From assembly GCF_014189455.1 (NCBI RefSeq), contig NZ_CP050296.1, positions 5,390,001-5,454,000 on the forward strand: a stretch of 64,000 nucleotides of DNA, given 5' to 3'. Shown piece after piece: positions 36,337 through 45,639 of the stretch (position 1 is the first letter of the stretch; each line of letters opens with the position of its first letter). The position numbers were made by a program, and so were the translations under genes. Source of the stretch: Mesorhizobium huakuii. Lineage in GTDB: Bacteria; Pseudomonadota; Alphaproteobacteria; Rhizobiales; Rhizobiaceae. Below the pieces are notes generated by a model, which saw only the letters and a list, made by a program, of their open reading frames with translations, did not search any database and was not told where the DNA came from.

Positions 36337-37385
36337 TGTCTGAACAGAAGATCTCGGAGGCAAGCGGTCCGGTGGCCGCGGCACCGGTGCATCGCGATCC
36401 GCTCGCTTTGGTGGTGCGCTTCCAGAGCCTGATCGGCCTGGTCGTGGTGGCGATCGGCGGCATCATCTTCTCACCGCGCCGGCATGGCCAGATACTGTTC
36501 CTCGACCCCGACAACATCGCCAACATCGTGCGCGCCGTGTCGGAGACCGGCATCATCGCCATCGGCATGACCTTCGTCATCATCACCGCCGGCATCGACC
36601 TGTCGGTTGGCGCGGTGCTCGGCCTGTCCAGCGTCGTCACGGCATCGATGATGATCTCGGGCGGTTTCGGGCTCATTCCCACCATCCTCGCGGTGCTCGT
36701 CATGGGCATCGTCTTTGGCGCGATCCAGGGCACCATCTCCACCCGGTTCCGGCTGGAGCCGTTCATCGTCACGCTCGCCGGCCTGCAGGCGGCGCGCGGC
36801 CTGGCGCTGGTCGTGTCGGGCAACCAATACATCAACATTTCCTATGGCGACGGGCCGGGCCTGGCACCGCCGGTGTTTGCGATCCTCGGCGAGCGGCTGT
36901 TCAACAACACCGTGCCGGTCGCCACCATCGTCTTCATCGTCTTTGCCGCGATCGCGACGATCGTGCTCAACACCACGCGCTTCGGCCGCTATGTCTTTGC
37001 CGTCGGCGGCAATGAGCGCGCGGCGCGCATTTCCGGCGTGCCTGTCTCGATGGTGAAGATCTCGGTCTATGCCATCACCGGCTTTGCCGCCGCTCTTGCC
37101 GGCATCGTGCATGCCGGCCAGTTCAATTTCGGCAGCGCCAATGACGGCATGGGCTACGAACTCACCGCGATCGCCGCCGTGGTCATCGGTGGCACCAGCC
37201 TGTTCGGCGGCGCCGGCTCGATGGTGGGCACCGTCGCCGGCACCATCATGCTGGGCGCGCTCGCCAATATCCTGCAGCTCAACAACATCACGCCCGCCAT
37301 GCAGTTGCTCGCGACCGCCGCGATCATCGTGCTGGCCGCAGTGCTTCAATCCCTCGTTCGCCGCCGCGAGGGTTTGGGTCGTTAG
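36336..37385 (+). CDS. Sugar ABC transporter permease, CUT2 (RbsC type)
   Basis: A 349-residue inner-membrane permease with about ten membrane segments. Family hallmarks are ETGIIAIGMTFVIITAGIDLSVGAVLGLSS, RLEPFIVTLAGLQAARGLAL, TTRFGRYVFAVGGNERAARISGVPV and LTAIAAVVIGGTSLFGGAGSMVGTVAGT. It pairs with the ATPase encoded immediately upstream and the binding protein downstream to make a complete CUT2 importer. Substrate not determined. Confidence 0.92.
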   Translation: MSEQKISEASGPVAAAPVHRDPLALVVRFQSLIGLVVVAIGGIIFSPRRHGQILFLDPDNIANIVRAVSETGIIAIGMTFVIITAGIDLSVGAVLGLSSVVTASMMISGGFGLIPTILAVLVMGIVFGAIQGTISTRFRLEPFIVTLAGLQAARGLALVVSGNQYINISYGDGPGLAPPVFAILGERLFNNTVPVATIVFIVFAAIATIVLNTTRFGRYVFAVGGNERAARISGVPVSMVKISVYAITGFAAALAGIVHAGQFNFGSANDGMGYELTAIAAVVIGGTSLFGGAGSMVGTVAGTIMLGALANILQLNNITPAMQLLATAAIIVLAAVLQSLVRRREGLGR

Positions 37386-37454
37386 GAGGAAAGCGGCAGC
37401 AAGTTGAAGTCAAACCAAGGTCTGGCCCCCGGCCCGACGAGGAGGAGAGTGAGT

Positions 37455-38444
37455 ATGAAAACCATAAGACAAGGAACGAGGCGCGCGCTTCACGCCATGC
37501 TTCTGGCAGGCGCTGGCCTGTGCATTGCGGGAGCCGCCCAGGCTGCCGAACCGTTGGTCAAGGCCTGCGCCAAGGACGGCCAGTTCATCATCGGCTTTTC
37601 GCAGGCGAACAATGCCGAGCCCTACCGCCAGCATGTCAATGACGAGCTGACGGCGGCGGCCAAGGAAGTACCGGGCTTTACGCTGCAGATCGCCGACGGC
37701 GCCGGCAACGTCAACACGCAGACCTCGCAGGTCGACAACTTCATCACCCAGAAAGTCGATCTGCTGCTGATCTCGCCCTTCGAGGCGGCACCGCTGACGC
37801 CGGCAGTGAAGCGCGCCATGGATGCCGGCATCCCTGTCATCGAGCTCGACCGCAAGACGGTCGGCGATCCCGGCAAGGACTACACTGCCTTCATCGGCGG
37901 CGACAATTACAAGATCGCGCTCGAAGCCGGAAAATACACCGCCAAGACCTTGCTGCCGGACGGCGGCGAGGCGGCGGTGCTGGAAGGCTTGCCGAGCTCG
38001 ACGCCGGCAGTGGAGCGGCTGAACGGCTTCAAGGACGGCGTCAAGGAGAATGCCAAGATCCAGGTCGTGGCCGAGCAGGCCGCCGACTGGGTGCCGGACA
38101 AAGCCCAGACCGCCTTCTCGGCCATGCTCCAGGCGCATCCCGATATCAAGGTGCTCTACGCCTCGAACGACATGATGGCGGCCGGCGCGTTGCTTGCCGC
38201 CAAGGGCGCAGGCAAGCAGGTCAAGATCATCGGTACCGACGGCTTGCCAGGCCCGGCAGGCGGCATCGAGGCGGTGGCCAAGGGCGACTGGGCGGCGACC
38301 TTCACCTATCCGACGGGCGCCAAGGAAGCGATCGAGATGTCGAAGAAGATCCTGCTCGATTGCGCTACTTCGGTGGATACGACGGTCACCGTCGACACGA
38401 CCGCGATCACGCCGGAGAACGCCAAGCAGCTGGCGGGGAAGTAA
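37455..38444 (+). CDS. Sugar ABC substrate-binding protein (CUT2)
   Basis: A 329-residue periplasmic binding protein of the ribose/galactofuranose-binding type. A signal peptide ends near AAQAAEP (about 28-30). Pocket motifs include IIGFSQANNAEPYRQHVNDEL, VDLLLISPFEAAPLTPAVKRAMDAGIPVIELDRK, VLYASNDMMAAGALLAAKGAG and IIGTDGLPGPAGGIEAVAKG. Arrangement and motifs recall YtfQ-like proteins, but the exact sugar is unknown. ATG 37455 follows GGAGGAGAG. A strong hairpin lies after the stop. Confidence 0.9.
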   Translation: MKTIRQGTRRALHAMLLAGAGLCIAGAAQAAEPLVKACAKDGQFIIGFSQANNAEPYRQHVNDELTAAAKEVPGFTLQIADGAGNVNTQTSQVDNFITQKVDLLLISPFEAAPLTPAVKRAMDAGIPVIELDRKTVGDPGKDYTAFIGGDNYKIALEAGKYTAKTLLPDGGEAAVLEGLPSSTPAVERLNGFKDGVKENAKIQVVAEQAADWVPDKAQTAFSAMLQAHPDIKVLYASNDMMAAGALLAAKGAGKQVKIIGTDGLPGPAGGIEAVAKGDWAATFTYPTGAKEAIEMSKKILLDCATSVDTTVTVDTTAITPENAKQLAGK

Positions 38445-38471
38445 GCCCGTCTGCCTGTAGACCATCCGATC

Positions 38472-38499
38472 CAGGGCGGGTTCACGCGAACCCGCCCTG
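38472..38499 (+). terminator. Hairpin ending the CUT2 operon
   Basis: CAGGGCGGGTTC (38472-38483), loop ACGC, GAACCCGCCCTG (38488-38499): a perfect 12-base stem 27 bases after the stop codon. No T-run follows, so it may work as an RNA-end stabiliser or a rho-assisted terminator. Confidence 0.65.
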
Positions 38500-38546
38500 T
38501 CTACGTTCGCAACCTTCTCCGGCACTCGAAGGGTGGTGGCAAGGGA

Positions 38547-38596
38547 TTGACAGCGGCAGAGGATATGTCTTTAACAGTTCTGTTATTACATAACAG
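38547..38596 (+). promoter_or_regulatory. Promoter with triple half-site operator ahead of the B12 riboswitch
   Basis: TTGACA (38547-38552), 17 bases, TTTAAC (38570-38575) is a fair promoter. Over its -10 and start region lie three alternating half-sites: TAACAG (38572-38577), CTGTTA (38580-38585) and TAACAG (38591-38596). The last two form a perfect palindrome (CTGTTAT-TAC-ATAACAG). This looks like an operator for an unidentified repressor, in addition to riboswitch control. Confidence 0.6.
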
Positions 38597-38715
38597 ACGG
38601 AGATGTTGTATGCGCCTTCTCTGACGAGGTCGCAGGCTGCTGGTGCCACGATGGTGACAGGACCAGTCGAAAAGAATCGTTGCGATGCGTCCGGGGCAAA
38701 ACTACGATTGCCCGG

Positions 38716-38894
38716 TGATGGTCCCCGCGCCGAAAGGCAAGGGGTGAAAAGGGAACACGGTGAGACCCTCAAAGGTCGAGACCGTGGCTGCCCCCGCAAC
38801 TGTAAGCGGTGAGCAAGATCCGAAATGCCACTGGCCGGCAAGGCTGGGAAGGCAGGATTGCGCCGAGACCCGCGAGCCAGGAGACCTGCCATCA
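38716..38894 (+). ncRNA. Cobalamin (B12) riboswitch
   Basis: The conserved core is present in order: GGGAACACGGTG (about 38751), GCTGCCCCCGCAACTGTAAG then CGG (about 38790-38812), CCACTGG, GGGAAGGC, and the B12 box GAGCCAGGAGACCTGCC (about 38875-38890). The outer stem pairs TGATGG (38716-38721) with CCATCA (38889-38894). Adenosyl- or methylcobalamin binding would reduce expression of the DUF1636-ABC transporter operon that starts 36 bases downstream. Confidence 0.95.
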
Positions 38895-38929
38895 CTGAGT
38901 TGACCGGACGGGGTGTGCCGGGAGGAAAC

Positions 38930-39393
38930 GTGGACGTCGGTCTTGTCGGCCGGCTCGCCAACATCCTTCCGTCGCCAGTTTTGGAAAGTGACGGAAAGTT
39001 GGACGGCTCCATCGATCATCGCATCATCGTGTGCACGCTTTGCCGTGACGTCCCGACCGGCATCAGGTCGGGCGAAAGCCTGTGCGCCGATTTGCGCTCC
39101 CGGCTCTCGGCCCATCATCAGCCCGCCGTGGCGCATGGCTTCACGATCGAAGGCGTCGAGTGCATGGCGGGCTGCGCGCGGCCGCTGACGGTGGCCTTCC
39201 AGGCGCCGGGCAAGGCTTCCTATCTTTTCGGCTCCATCGACGCCGAGGCCGACGCCGGTGATCTCGTGCGATTTGCAAGGCTATACGCCTCGCTCGCTGA
39301 CGGCTGGTGCAATTCCGGACAACGTCCGCCGCGACTGGCGGGCAAGACGCTGGCCCGTATCCCCGGGCCGGGCAAGTTTGCGGGCAACAGCCG

Positions 39394-39397
<4 letters not shown>
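38930..39397 (+). CDS. DUF1636 metal-binding-like protein in a B12 operon
   Basis: A 155-residue DUF1636 protein. Its core has VCTLCRDVPTG (two Cys), GESLCADLRSRL and GFTIEGVECMAGCARPLTVAF (Cys-x3-Cys), a ferredoxin-like or metal-binding Cys set; then SYLFGSIDAEADAGDLVRF. The reaction is not established. GTG at 38930 closely follows GGGAGGAAAC and lies directly after the riboswitch. Its stop overlaps the start of the ATPase gene (ATGA), so it is coupled to the transporter and probably handles its cargo. Confidence 0.82.
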
Positions 39398-40182
<785 letters not shown>

Positions 40183-40230
40183 TCGAAACCCATCCGTCAT
40201 TCGACACTGTTCAACCAAGGAGCAAAATCC

Positions 40231-41178
40231 GTGAAACGTCTCGCTCTGTCGCTTGTCTTCTCGCTGCTGGCCTCAACAGCCTTCGCCTTCCCCGTCACCG
40301 TCGATAGCTGCGGCAAACCGCTGACCTTCGATGCGCCGCCCAAGCGCGCCGTCATCCATGATCTCAACATGGCCGAGATGGCCTTCGCGCTGAAGCTGCA
40401 GCCGTCAATTGTCGGCCTGACCGGCATCACCGGATGGTACAAGGTCGGCGCCGAATTCAAGGCCGAACAGGGCTCCATCCCGGAACTGGCGCCCAAATAC
40501 CCGACGCTCGAAAACCTCGTCGCAGTCGAACCCGATTTCTTCTTCGCCGGCTGGTACTATGGCATGAAGCCGGGCGGTGACGTGACGCCCGACACGCTAG
40601 CCCCGCACGGCATCAAGACGCTGGTGCTGACCGAGAGCTGCGTCCATCTCGACAAGAACCGCCCCGCCGCCTCGATGGACCTGCTCTATGGCGACGTCGA
40701 AAAGCTCGCCAAGATTTTTGGCAAGGAGGCGGACGCGGAAAAGCTTGTCTCCGGCTGGAAGGCGCAATTGGCTGACATCACCGCCAAGGTCGGCAGCGCC
40801 AAGGGGACGCGGGTGTTCCTCTATGATTCCGGTGAGGACAAGCCGTTCACCGCCGGAAAATTCGCCATCCCCAGCGCCATGATCACGGCAGCCGGCGGCG
40901 ACAACATCATGGCCGACATGGACACCAGCTGGGGCAATACGGACTGGGAAACCGTGGCGTCGCGCAATCCGCAATTCCTCATCCTGCTCGATTACCAGGA
41001 CGGCGGCGGCTACAAGAAATTGCTTGAGCTCCTGAAGGCGCATCCGGCAATGAAGGAAACGGACGCGGTCAAGAACGAGCGCTTTGTGGCGCTGCGCTAT
41101 GCCGAACTGACAACTGGACCGGCGAACATCGAGGCGATCGCCAAGATCGCCAAGGCGATGCATCCGGAAGCGTTCTGA
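40231..41178 (+). CDS. ABC substrate-binding protein, BtuF/FecB type
   Basis: A 315-residue class III (helical-hinge) binding protein. A signal peptide of about 19 residues (LALSLVFSLLASTAFAF) is followed by DSCGKPLTFDAPPKRAVIHD. Landmarks include VGLTGITGWYKVGAEFK, VEPDFFFAGWYYGM, AAGGDNIMADMDTSWGNTDWETVASRNPQFLILLDYQ. GTG at 40231 follows AAGGAG. Riboswitch control suggests B12, a corrinoid precursor or a cobalt complex as ligand. The permease gene starts at the stop codon. Confidence 0.88.
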   Translation: MKRLALSLVFSLLASTAFAFPVTVDSCGKPLTFDAPPKRAVIHDLNMAEMAFALKLQPSIVGLTGITGWYKVGAEFKAEQGSIPELAPKYPTLENLVAVEPDFFFAGWYYGMKPGGDVTPDTLAPHGIKTLVLTESCVHLDKNRPAASMDLLYGDVEKLAKIFGKEADAEKLVSGWKAQLADITAKVGSAKGTRVFLYDSGEDKPFTAGKFAIPSAMITAAGGDNIMADMDTSWGNTDWETVASRNPQFLILLDYQDGGGYKKLLELLKAHPAMKETDAVKNERFVALRYAELTTGPANIEAIAKIAKAMHPEAF

Positions 41179-42227
41179 TGCTTCTTGCCCCTGGGCATAA
41201 ATCCGGTGCGCTTTCAGGGCACAAGGCATTCGGGCTGGCGATAGTGGCGGGCGCGGTGGCGGCCGTCGCCCTCGTGCTGCTGTCGATCGCGTATAGTTCG
41301 ACGCTGATCCCGCTGACCGACGTCATCGCCTCGCTTGGCCATGCCGTCGGGTTGAACGAGCACCAGGTGTCGGGCCCGGTCGGCAAGATCGTCGTCGATC
41401 TCAGGCTGCCACGCACCATCGTGGCGGTCTGTGTCGGCGGCGGCCTCGGCACAACAGGTGCCTTGCTGCAGACGGTGACCCGCAACGATCTCGCCGATCC
41501 CTTCCTGTTCGGCCTGTCGTCGGGCGCCGCTGCAGGAGCTGTTTCCGTCATCACCGTCCTCGGCGACAGTTTCGGCATCTGGACCTTGCCGGTCGCCGCG
41601 TTCACCGGCGGCATATTGGCCGCCTGCATCGTTCTGCTGCTGGTCGCGCGGGTGCGGGGGCAGGGGCCGGAACGGCTGATCCTCGCCGGCCTTGCCGTCT
41701 CCTTCCTGTTCACCGCCCTGACCAACTATCTGGTCTTTGCCGGCGACCAGCGCGCCGCCCATTCGGTGCTGTTCTGGACGATGGGCGGGCTCGGTCTGGC
41801 GCGCTGGGACAATGTCTGGCTGGGCGCCTTGGGAGCCGGCGCTATTGCGGTTTACGGGCTGTGGAACCACCGCAGGCTGGATGCCTTCCTGGCCGGTGAA
41901 AGTGCCGCAGAAAGCCTTGGCGTGCCGGTGGCGCGGATGCGCAGGACGACGTTTCTCGTTGCCGCCTTTTCGACGGCAATTCTCGTCTCGGTCGCCGGTG
42001 TCATCGGCTTTGTCGGATTGATGATCCCGCATCTGTCGCGGCCGCTGGCCGGTCCCTTGCATCTGCGCCTGATCGCCAGCTGCGCGTTGTTCGGCGCGGT
42101 GCTGTTGCTGGCCAGCGACCTTCTGGCGCGAACCCTGCTGCCGCCGCAGGAACTGCCCATCGGCATCATCACCAGCTCGCTCGGTGCCTTCTTCGTCGTC
42201 ACGCTGGTCGTGCGAAACCGGCTCTGA
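41178..42227 (+). CDS. ABC permease, FecCD/BtuC family
   Basis: A 349-residue permease with about ten membrane segments. Family motifs include LRLPRTIVAVCVGGGLGTTGALLQTVTRNDLADPFLFGLSSGAAAGA, ESAAESLGVPVARMR (coupling loop to the ATPase) and FVGLMIPHLSRPLAG. It overlaps the binding-protein stop by one base. Together the genes at 39394-42227 form a complete importer under B12 riboswitch control; corrinoid or cobalt-chelate uptake is the best guess. Confidence 0.9.
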   Translation: MLLAPGHKSGALSGHKAFGLAIVAGAVAAVALVLLSIAYSSTLIPLTDVIASLGHAVGLNEHQVSGPVGKIVVDLRLPRTIVAVCVGGGLGTTGALLQTVTRNDLADPFLFGLSSGAAAGAVSVITVLGDSFGIWTLPVAAFTGGILAACIVLLLVARVRGQGPERLILAGLAVSFLFTALTNYLVFAGDQRAAHSVLFWTMGGLGLARWDNVWLGALGAGAIAVYGLWNHRRLDAFLAGESAAESLGVPVARMRRTTFLVAAFSTAILVSVAGVIGFVGLMIPHLSRPLAGPLHLRLIASCALFGAVLLLASDLLARTLLPPQELPIGIITSSLGAFFVVTLVVRNRL

Positions 42228-42252
42228 GCGCGCTAGGCCAGAGCTTGCCGGT

Positions 42253-43188
42253 TCAGACCGTCCAGAAATAGCGCACGATGTGAAAGAAGATCGGGGCCGC
42301 GAAGACCAGGCTGTCGGTACGGTCCATCATGCCGCCATGGCCTTCGATGAGATGCCCCCAGTCCTTGACGCCCTGGTCGCGCTTGATGGCCGAGGCGACC
42401 AGCCCGCCCAGAAAACCCATCGAGCATGCGACGAAGGCGACACACGCCGCCTGCAGCGGCGAGAACGGCGTCACGAACGACAGAAGCGCGCCGAGCAGGC
42501 TTGCCGACACCAGCCCGCCGATCAGGCCTTCCCAGGTTTTCGACGGCGAGACGGTCGGCGAGAAACGGTGTTTTCCGAACAGCTTGCCGAAGATGTATTG
42601 CAGTACGTCGCTGCCTTGCACGACGATGATCAGGAAGGCGATCAGCAACAAATTGCGGCCTTCGAAGCCCGGCACGTCGAGCGTCAGCAGCGCTGGAACA
42701 TGGCTGACGCAATAGACCGAGATCATGACAGCCCATTGCTGCGCGGCGATCCGCTCGAGAAAGCGCTCGGTGTCGCCATGCAACGCGGTGATGGCCGGCA
42801 TCAGCAGGAAGCAATAGACCGGAATGAAGATGACGAAGAGGCCGTACCAGGCGGTCCACACCAGCCAGTATTGAAACGGGATGATGATGCCGAACATGCC
42901 AAGCAGCACCCAATGATCGCTGCGGCGGGTATGCGTCAGCGTCACGAATTCTCGCAGCGACGCAAACGAGATCAGCGCGAACAGGATGGTCAGCCCGTAA
43001 CGGCCGAAGAAGAAGGCGACCGTCATCAGCGCCACCATCACCCACCAGGCGTTGATGCGCTGGGTGAGATTGATCAGTGTCGAACTGAGCGGCTTCGGCG
43101 CCCGCGCCGAAAGTATTGCGGCGACGATGCTGGCAGTCGTCAGCACCACCAGCAGGCCGATGATCAGGATCGAGATGTCGTGGCGCAT
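42253..43188 (-). CDS. CdsA-like phosphatidate cytidylyltransferase
   Basis: A 311-residue membrane protein of the CDP-diglyceride synthase family (about eight membrane segments). The C-terminal signature is SPTVSPSKTWEGLIGG then KRDQGVKDWGHLIEGHGGMMDRTDSL, matching CdsA (S-x3-KR/D-x4-KDW..PGHGG..DR-D). It activates phosphatidate with CTP. It most resembles the YnbB type and is the last gene of a six-gene lipid operon on the minus strand; a dedicated supply of CDP-lipid to the CDP-alcohol transferase at 47461 is likely. Confidence 0.9.
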   Translation of the reverse strand: MRHDISILIIGLLVVLTTASIVAAILSARAPKPLSSTLINLTQRINAWWVMVALMTVAFFFGRYGLTILFALISFASLREFVTLTHTRRSDHWVLLGMFGIIIPFQYWLVWTAWYGLFVIFIPVYCFLLMPAITALHGDTERFLERIAAQQWAVMISVYCVSHVPALLTLDVPGFEGRNLLLIAFLIIVVQGSDVLQYIFGKLFGKHRFSPTVSPSKTWEGLIGGLVSASLLGALLSFVTPFSPLQAACVAFVACSMGFLGGLVASAIKRDQGVKDWGHLIEGHGGMMDRTDSLVFAAPIFFHIVRYFWTV

Positions 43189-43850
43189 CAATCGTCTCGT
43201 TCGGGACGCGGGTTGAGCGCCAGAAGCGTGGCGTGGGCTCGGTCGAGGAAGGCGCGGCGCTCTTCGCCCGGGGCCACCGTCACCGGCGCGCCGAAGACGA
43301 CGCGGCACAAAAGCGGCACCGGCAGGAACTGGCCCTTGGGCAGCACGCGCGACATGTTCTCGATCCAGCACGGGATCAGCTCGACCTCAGGCCGCGCCAT
43401 CGACAAATTGTAGAGCCCGGAGCGGAAGGGCAGCAGCGGCTCCTCGGTCATGTTGCGGGTGCCTTCGGGAAACAGGATCAGCGAGTGGCCCTGGTCGAGG
43501 ACGGACAGCATGATCTCGATCGGGTTTTCCTCGGGCTTCGTCCATTGCCGGTTGATGAGCACGGACGACAGCATGTCCTCGGCGATAAAGCGGCGCAGCC
43601 GCGATTTTCCCCAATACTCGCCGGCTGCCACGGCATGGGTGATCGCGCGCTCCTTTTCGCTGAGGCACGCCGACAAGAGGATGAAGTCGCCATGGCTGGT
43701 GTGGTTCGCGAAGTAGATGCGCTGCCGGTCCGACGGCATGCTGCCGTTCCAGATCGGGCGCACCCCGGTCACCACCCAGGCCAGCGCCGAGAGTCCGACG
43801 GAGGTTACCGTCTGCAGCAGCGTAAAAGTCTTTAATGCAAGCTTGCTCAT
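43188..43850 (-). CDS. 1-acylglycerol-3-phosphate acyltransferase (PlsC-like)
   Basis: A 220-residue membrane-bound acyltransferase. Motif I is NHTSHGDFILL (catalytic HTSHGD, H-x4-D), motif III LILFPEGTRNM, with VPLLCRVVFGAPV at motif IV. It acylates lysophosphatidate or a similar alcohol. Its stop overlaps the ATG of the CdsA-like gene (ATGA), so the two are translationally coupled, giving a local route from lyso-lipid to CDP-activated lipid in this operon. Confidence 0.88.
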   Translation of the reverse strand: MSKLALKTFTLLQTVTSVGLSALAWVVTGVRPIWNGSMPSDRQRIYFANHTSHGDFILLSACLSEKERAITHAVAAGEYWGKSRLRRFIAEDMLSSVLINRQWTKPEENPIEIMLSVLDQGHSLILFPEGTRNMTEEPLLPFRSGLYNLSMARPEVELIPCWIENMSRVLPKGQFLPVPLLCRVVFGAPVTVAPGEERRAFLDRAHATLLALNPRPERDD

Positions 43851-44290
43851 CGCGGTGCCCAGAATCCGGCCGCCAAAAGCATCACCACAAACAGGCCAAA
43901 GGCTATGCGTTGCCTGGTCAGCAAACGGCGCGTACCGGCCATGCGCTCGTCCAGCGAACGTGTGGAGGACGGCAGCGGTTTCAGGCGCATGCGCGCCAGC
44001 ATGCCGTCCACCGCGGCACCAGCGGAAGCCTCGTCGTCATGGCTGGCCATCAGCCGGAACAGCAGCGCATCGAATGCCAGCAAAGCCGACAGCGCCAGCA
44101 CGGCGACCGCGCTCACGGCAGTGAGCGACAGCGCGAGGGCCGCGGGCAAGGTCTCGAAGGCGCCGCGCGCCGAGGCGGCCAAGGGCGCCAGCACGTTCGC
44201 GGCCACGACAACCGCCGCCGGCCATGCGGCCTGCCGCATCAGCATGCGAGCGAAGCGATCGGTGCTTTCCTGATAGGCATTGCCGGTCAT
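43847..44290 (-). CDS. Small membrane protein in the lipid operon
   Basis: A 147-residue protein, not recognised. Three hydrophobic segments are visible: about 20-40 (AAWPAAVVVAANVLAPLAA), 45-75 (LPAALALSLTAVSAVAVLALSALLAF) and 128-145 (IAFGLFVVMLLAAGFW). A charged loop with LPSSTRSLDERMAGTRRLLT lies between. It overlaps the genes on both sides by four bases, so it belongs to the operon and may be a partner of one of the enzymes. Confidence 0.75.
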   Translation of the reverse strand: MTGNAYQESTDRFARMLMRQAAWPAAVVVAANVLAPLAASARGAFETLPAALALSLTAVSAVAVLALSALLAFDALLFRLMASHDDEASAGAAVDGMLARMRLKPLPSSTRSLDERMAGTRRLLTRQRIAFGLFVVMLLAAGFWAPR

Positions 44291-45627
44291 GATGCCGCCC
44301 GCTCGGTGGTCTCGACCAGATGAACCGGCCGGCCGGCGGCCTTAAGCATCTCGCGGGCCAGGGCCGGTGTCCTGGCCCTGCCGGTCGCCACCAGCCATTC
44401 GGCGACAACGCAGGCGCTGCGCTGGAAACCGAGCGCGCAGCAGACCAGCACCGTGCCGTCGCGGCGCGCTTTCTCCAGCGCGCCGGCCGCCTGTTGCCGC
44501 ATCATCACGGGCGGCGGCAACAGGTCGACCATCGGCAAGCTGATCCAGCGGCACGTCGCTCCCGCCGGCCTTTCAAGTTCGGCGGCGAGGTCGATGACCG
44601 TGCCGAAGCCGTTGGCCTCGCTTGCCGAGGGAAAGCGTCCGAGAAAGACGCCGTCGGCCACCGCGACCTGCGGAACAAGCTCGCGCGTCCATGCCCATAT
44701 GTTTGCCCTGGCGCCGAGACGGTAAGGCAAGAGCAGGATGCGGCTTGCGAGCGTGATGCTGCCATCCACGGATTTCTGGAACACTTTTGCGCCGGCTCCG
44801 GCATAGGCGAAGGCAACGATGGCCAGCGCCAAAGCCGGCCAAAGCAAGATGAGTGCGACGGCGGAAAGGAAGGAGCCGAACGCGGCGCCGGCCAGAGCAA
44901 GGACGCTACCCAGTCCATAGAACAGCGCCAGCCGGCGGGCTTTCGCGTCGCTGGTCAGCCGGAAGCCCGAAAACGGCAATTCGCCGCCGCGCGGAAACAG
45001 CCAGAGCGCGAAAAAGCCGAGCAACGCTCCGGTCGGGATATCGATGAAATGATGCTGCCAGGTCGTCAGCACCGAAGCGCCGATCAGGAAGCACCAGCCA
45101 TGCCAGAGCGGCAGCAGAAAGCCACCGAGCCGGTGGCGCCAATGGTCCCAGATGATCACCAGCAGGGCGATGTGCAGCGAGGGTGCCTGGTTGAATGGCT
45201 TGTCGAAACCGCCAAGCACGGCAAACATGAAGCCCGGCAGGCCGGTCGTTTGCGGCCGCACGAATGTCGCGGTCAGCGGGAACAGGATGAAGCAAGTGAC
45301 GGCGACGATCTGCGCGGTGAGATAGCGGCCGGCCAGGCGGTCGACCCCTTGCCGGTTGTCGTTGAGCAGCAGCGACAGGCCGTAGAACAGATTGATCGAC
45401 CAGTAGGGCACGATGGTCCAGGCGACGAACGGGATGCTGTGCTCCCAGGCGAACACGATGCTGCCGACGTCGTCGCGCCGCGACGCCAGCCAGTTGGCGA
45501 AGCCATAGGTCAGGTAGAAGAACGGCGCCAGGAACGCCAGCCACAAAGCTGCCCTGACGACCACCCGGCTGTAGGGTTCGGCGGCGACGATGGCTGCAGA
45601 TTGCGAAGCGTCAGGGTCAGTCGGCAT
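44287..45627 (-). CDS. PAP2-type lipid phosphatase fused to a dual-specificity phosphatase domain (YnbD-like)
   Basis: A 446-residue fusion. The N-half (about 25-300) is a multispanning PAP2/AUR1-type domain: FNQAPSLHIALLVIIWDH and WQHHFIDIPTGALLGF carry the catalytic His/Asp set. The C-half (about 315-446) is a cytoplasmic dual-specificity phosphatase with VCCALGFQRSACVVAEW (C-x5-R loop). E. coli YnbD has the same domain pair. It probably removes phosphates from a lipid or inositol-phosphate head group made by this operon (inference). Confidence 0.85.
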   Translation of the reverse strand: MPTDPDASQSAAIVAAEPYSRVVVRAALWLAFLAPFFYLTYGFANWLASRRDDVGSIVFAWEHSIPFVAWTIVPYWSINLFYGLSLLLNDNRQGVDRLAGRYLTAQIVAVTCFILFPLTATFVRPQTTGLPGFMFAVLGGFDKPFNQAPSLHIALLVIIWDHWRHRLGGFLLPLWHGWCFLIGASVLTTWQHHFIDIPTGALLGFFALWLFPRGGELPFSGFRLTSDAKARRLALFYGLGSVLALAGAAFGSFLSAVALILLWPALALAIVAFAYAGAGAKVFQKSVDGSITLASRILLLPYRLGARANIWAWTRELVPQVAVADGVFLGRFPSASEANGFGTVIDLAAELERPAGATCRWISLPMVDLLPPPVMMRQQAAGALEKARRDGTVLVCCALGFQRSACVVAEWLVATGRARTPALAREMLKAAGRPVHLVETTERAAS

Positions 45628-45639
45628 GCCTGGTTGGTC

